Shown here piece by piece: positions 63,681 through 64,000 of a stretch of DNA of 64,000 nucleotides. The notes beneath the pieces were generated by a model. That model did not search any database. It saw only the letters and a program-made list of their open reading frames with translations, and was not told the DNA's origin. The position numbers and the translations under genes are program-made. The stretch comes from Litsea cubeba. Lineage: Eukaryota; Streptophyta; Magnoliopsida; Laurales; Lauraceae. Every line of letters starts with the position of its first letter. The first letter of the stretch is position 1. The DNA lies in NCBI GenBank assembly GCA_012931725.1, contig CM022951.1, positions 21,291,457 to 21,355,456 of the forward strand. Direction: 5' to 3'.

Positions 63681-64000
63681 ATGGAAAGAACGAAACAATA
63701 GGATGTTCAACCGTAATATGAGACTGAGAAGGAAGATGTGAAGAACACTGGCATGCTGAAGTTGGCCAACTGGTATTGGTCCTCTAAGGACTTCAAGGAT
63801 ATCTATATTGATGGGGTTGTGTCCAATAAAGCATCTATGTTATGCGGGTATCTGAAAGAAAACATGCTGATAACTTCCCCTTCCACAAAGGTTTTTTTTT
63901 TTTTTTCTGTGAATGGGGCAGCTAGTGGTAACGCAGTCCCAGCAGAGATTGACTTCGAGGACTTCTTCACAATGGCAAGAATAATGTATTTGTCATTTTC
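63681..64000 (+). pseudogene. unrecognised degenerate coding-like stretch
   Basis: From an ATG at 63681 the frame reads MERTKQ, a stop, four codons, a stop, and then is open: MLKLANWYWSSKDFKDIYID, SNKASMLCGYLKENML, to a T-run at 63891-63906. The last 80 bp are open in a nearby frame (GNAVPAEIDFEDFFTMARIM). It is cut by the window edge. Not assigned to a family. The position after a possible LTR would suit the start of another element. Confidence 0.3.

Overview
The window is plant (angiosperm) nuclear DNA. The evidence is intron-containing NARROW LEAF 1-type exons, a G-type lectin receptor kinase, and a dense nest of plant transposon families: MULE, Helitron, Ty1/copia, Ty3/gypsy with tRNA-iMet primer sites, LINE, and MITEs. 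The species cannot be named from the sequence. The transposon load and very large introns suggest a large genome. No rRNA, tRNA or CRISPR array was seen.

Layout. 1-1275: the minus-strand exon of a MULE/FAR1-type transposase, open to the window edge. 1311-1500: a foldback cluster of hairpins. 2087-11890: Helitron-like elements laid end to end, recognised by GC hairpins followed by CTAG, with one MITE between them. 14059-16394: an intronless G-type lectin receptor-like kinase on the plus strand, split by a 5-bp tandem duplication. 18080-27665: three minus-strand exons of a NARROW LEAF 1-like protease, convergent with the kinase. They hold the C-terminal two thirds of the protein, including the His, Asp and Ser regions. 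The intron between the His exon and the Asp/Ser exon carries an old, decayed copia element (21151-26719) that itself contains a MITE and a perfect 126-bp palindrome.

27972-38400: a young Ty3/gypsy element (minus strand, 3.2-kb LTRs, TSD GACCA) lies upstream of the His exon, probably within the next NAL1 intron. The N-terminal NAL1 exons were not found. 39850-41132: a LINE zinc-knuckle-domain remnant. 41133-54687: a composite whose two ~815-bp LTRs face opposite ways yet are flanked by a 5-bp TSD (CCTAC). It holds two complementary halves of a Transposase_28-like accessory ORF and is split by a second young gypsy element (43318-52721, TSD GGGAT). 54693-63680: the 3' part of a decayed, Sirevirus-like copia element (RT/RNase H, then a plant transposon-protein ORF that starts like histone H3, then polypurine-rich 3' sequence). 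It is interrupted by a small defective LTR element (58701-61422) and a MITE. 63681-64000: an unrecognised degenerate coding-like stretch.

Reading of the whole: two host genes end toward each other near 16.4-18.1 kb, and most of the rest is nested mobile DNA. Insertion order can be read from the nesting. LINE remnant, then the inverted-LTR composite, then the second gypsy element; copia in the NAL1 intron, then MITE and palindrome; Sirevirus-like element, then the small LTR element.
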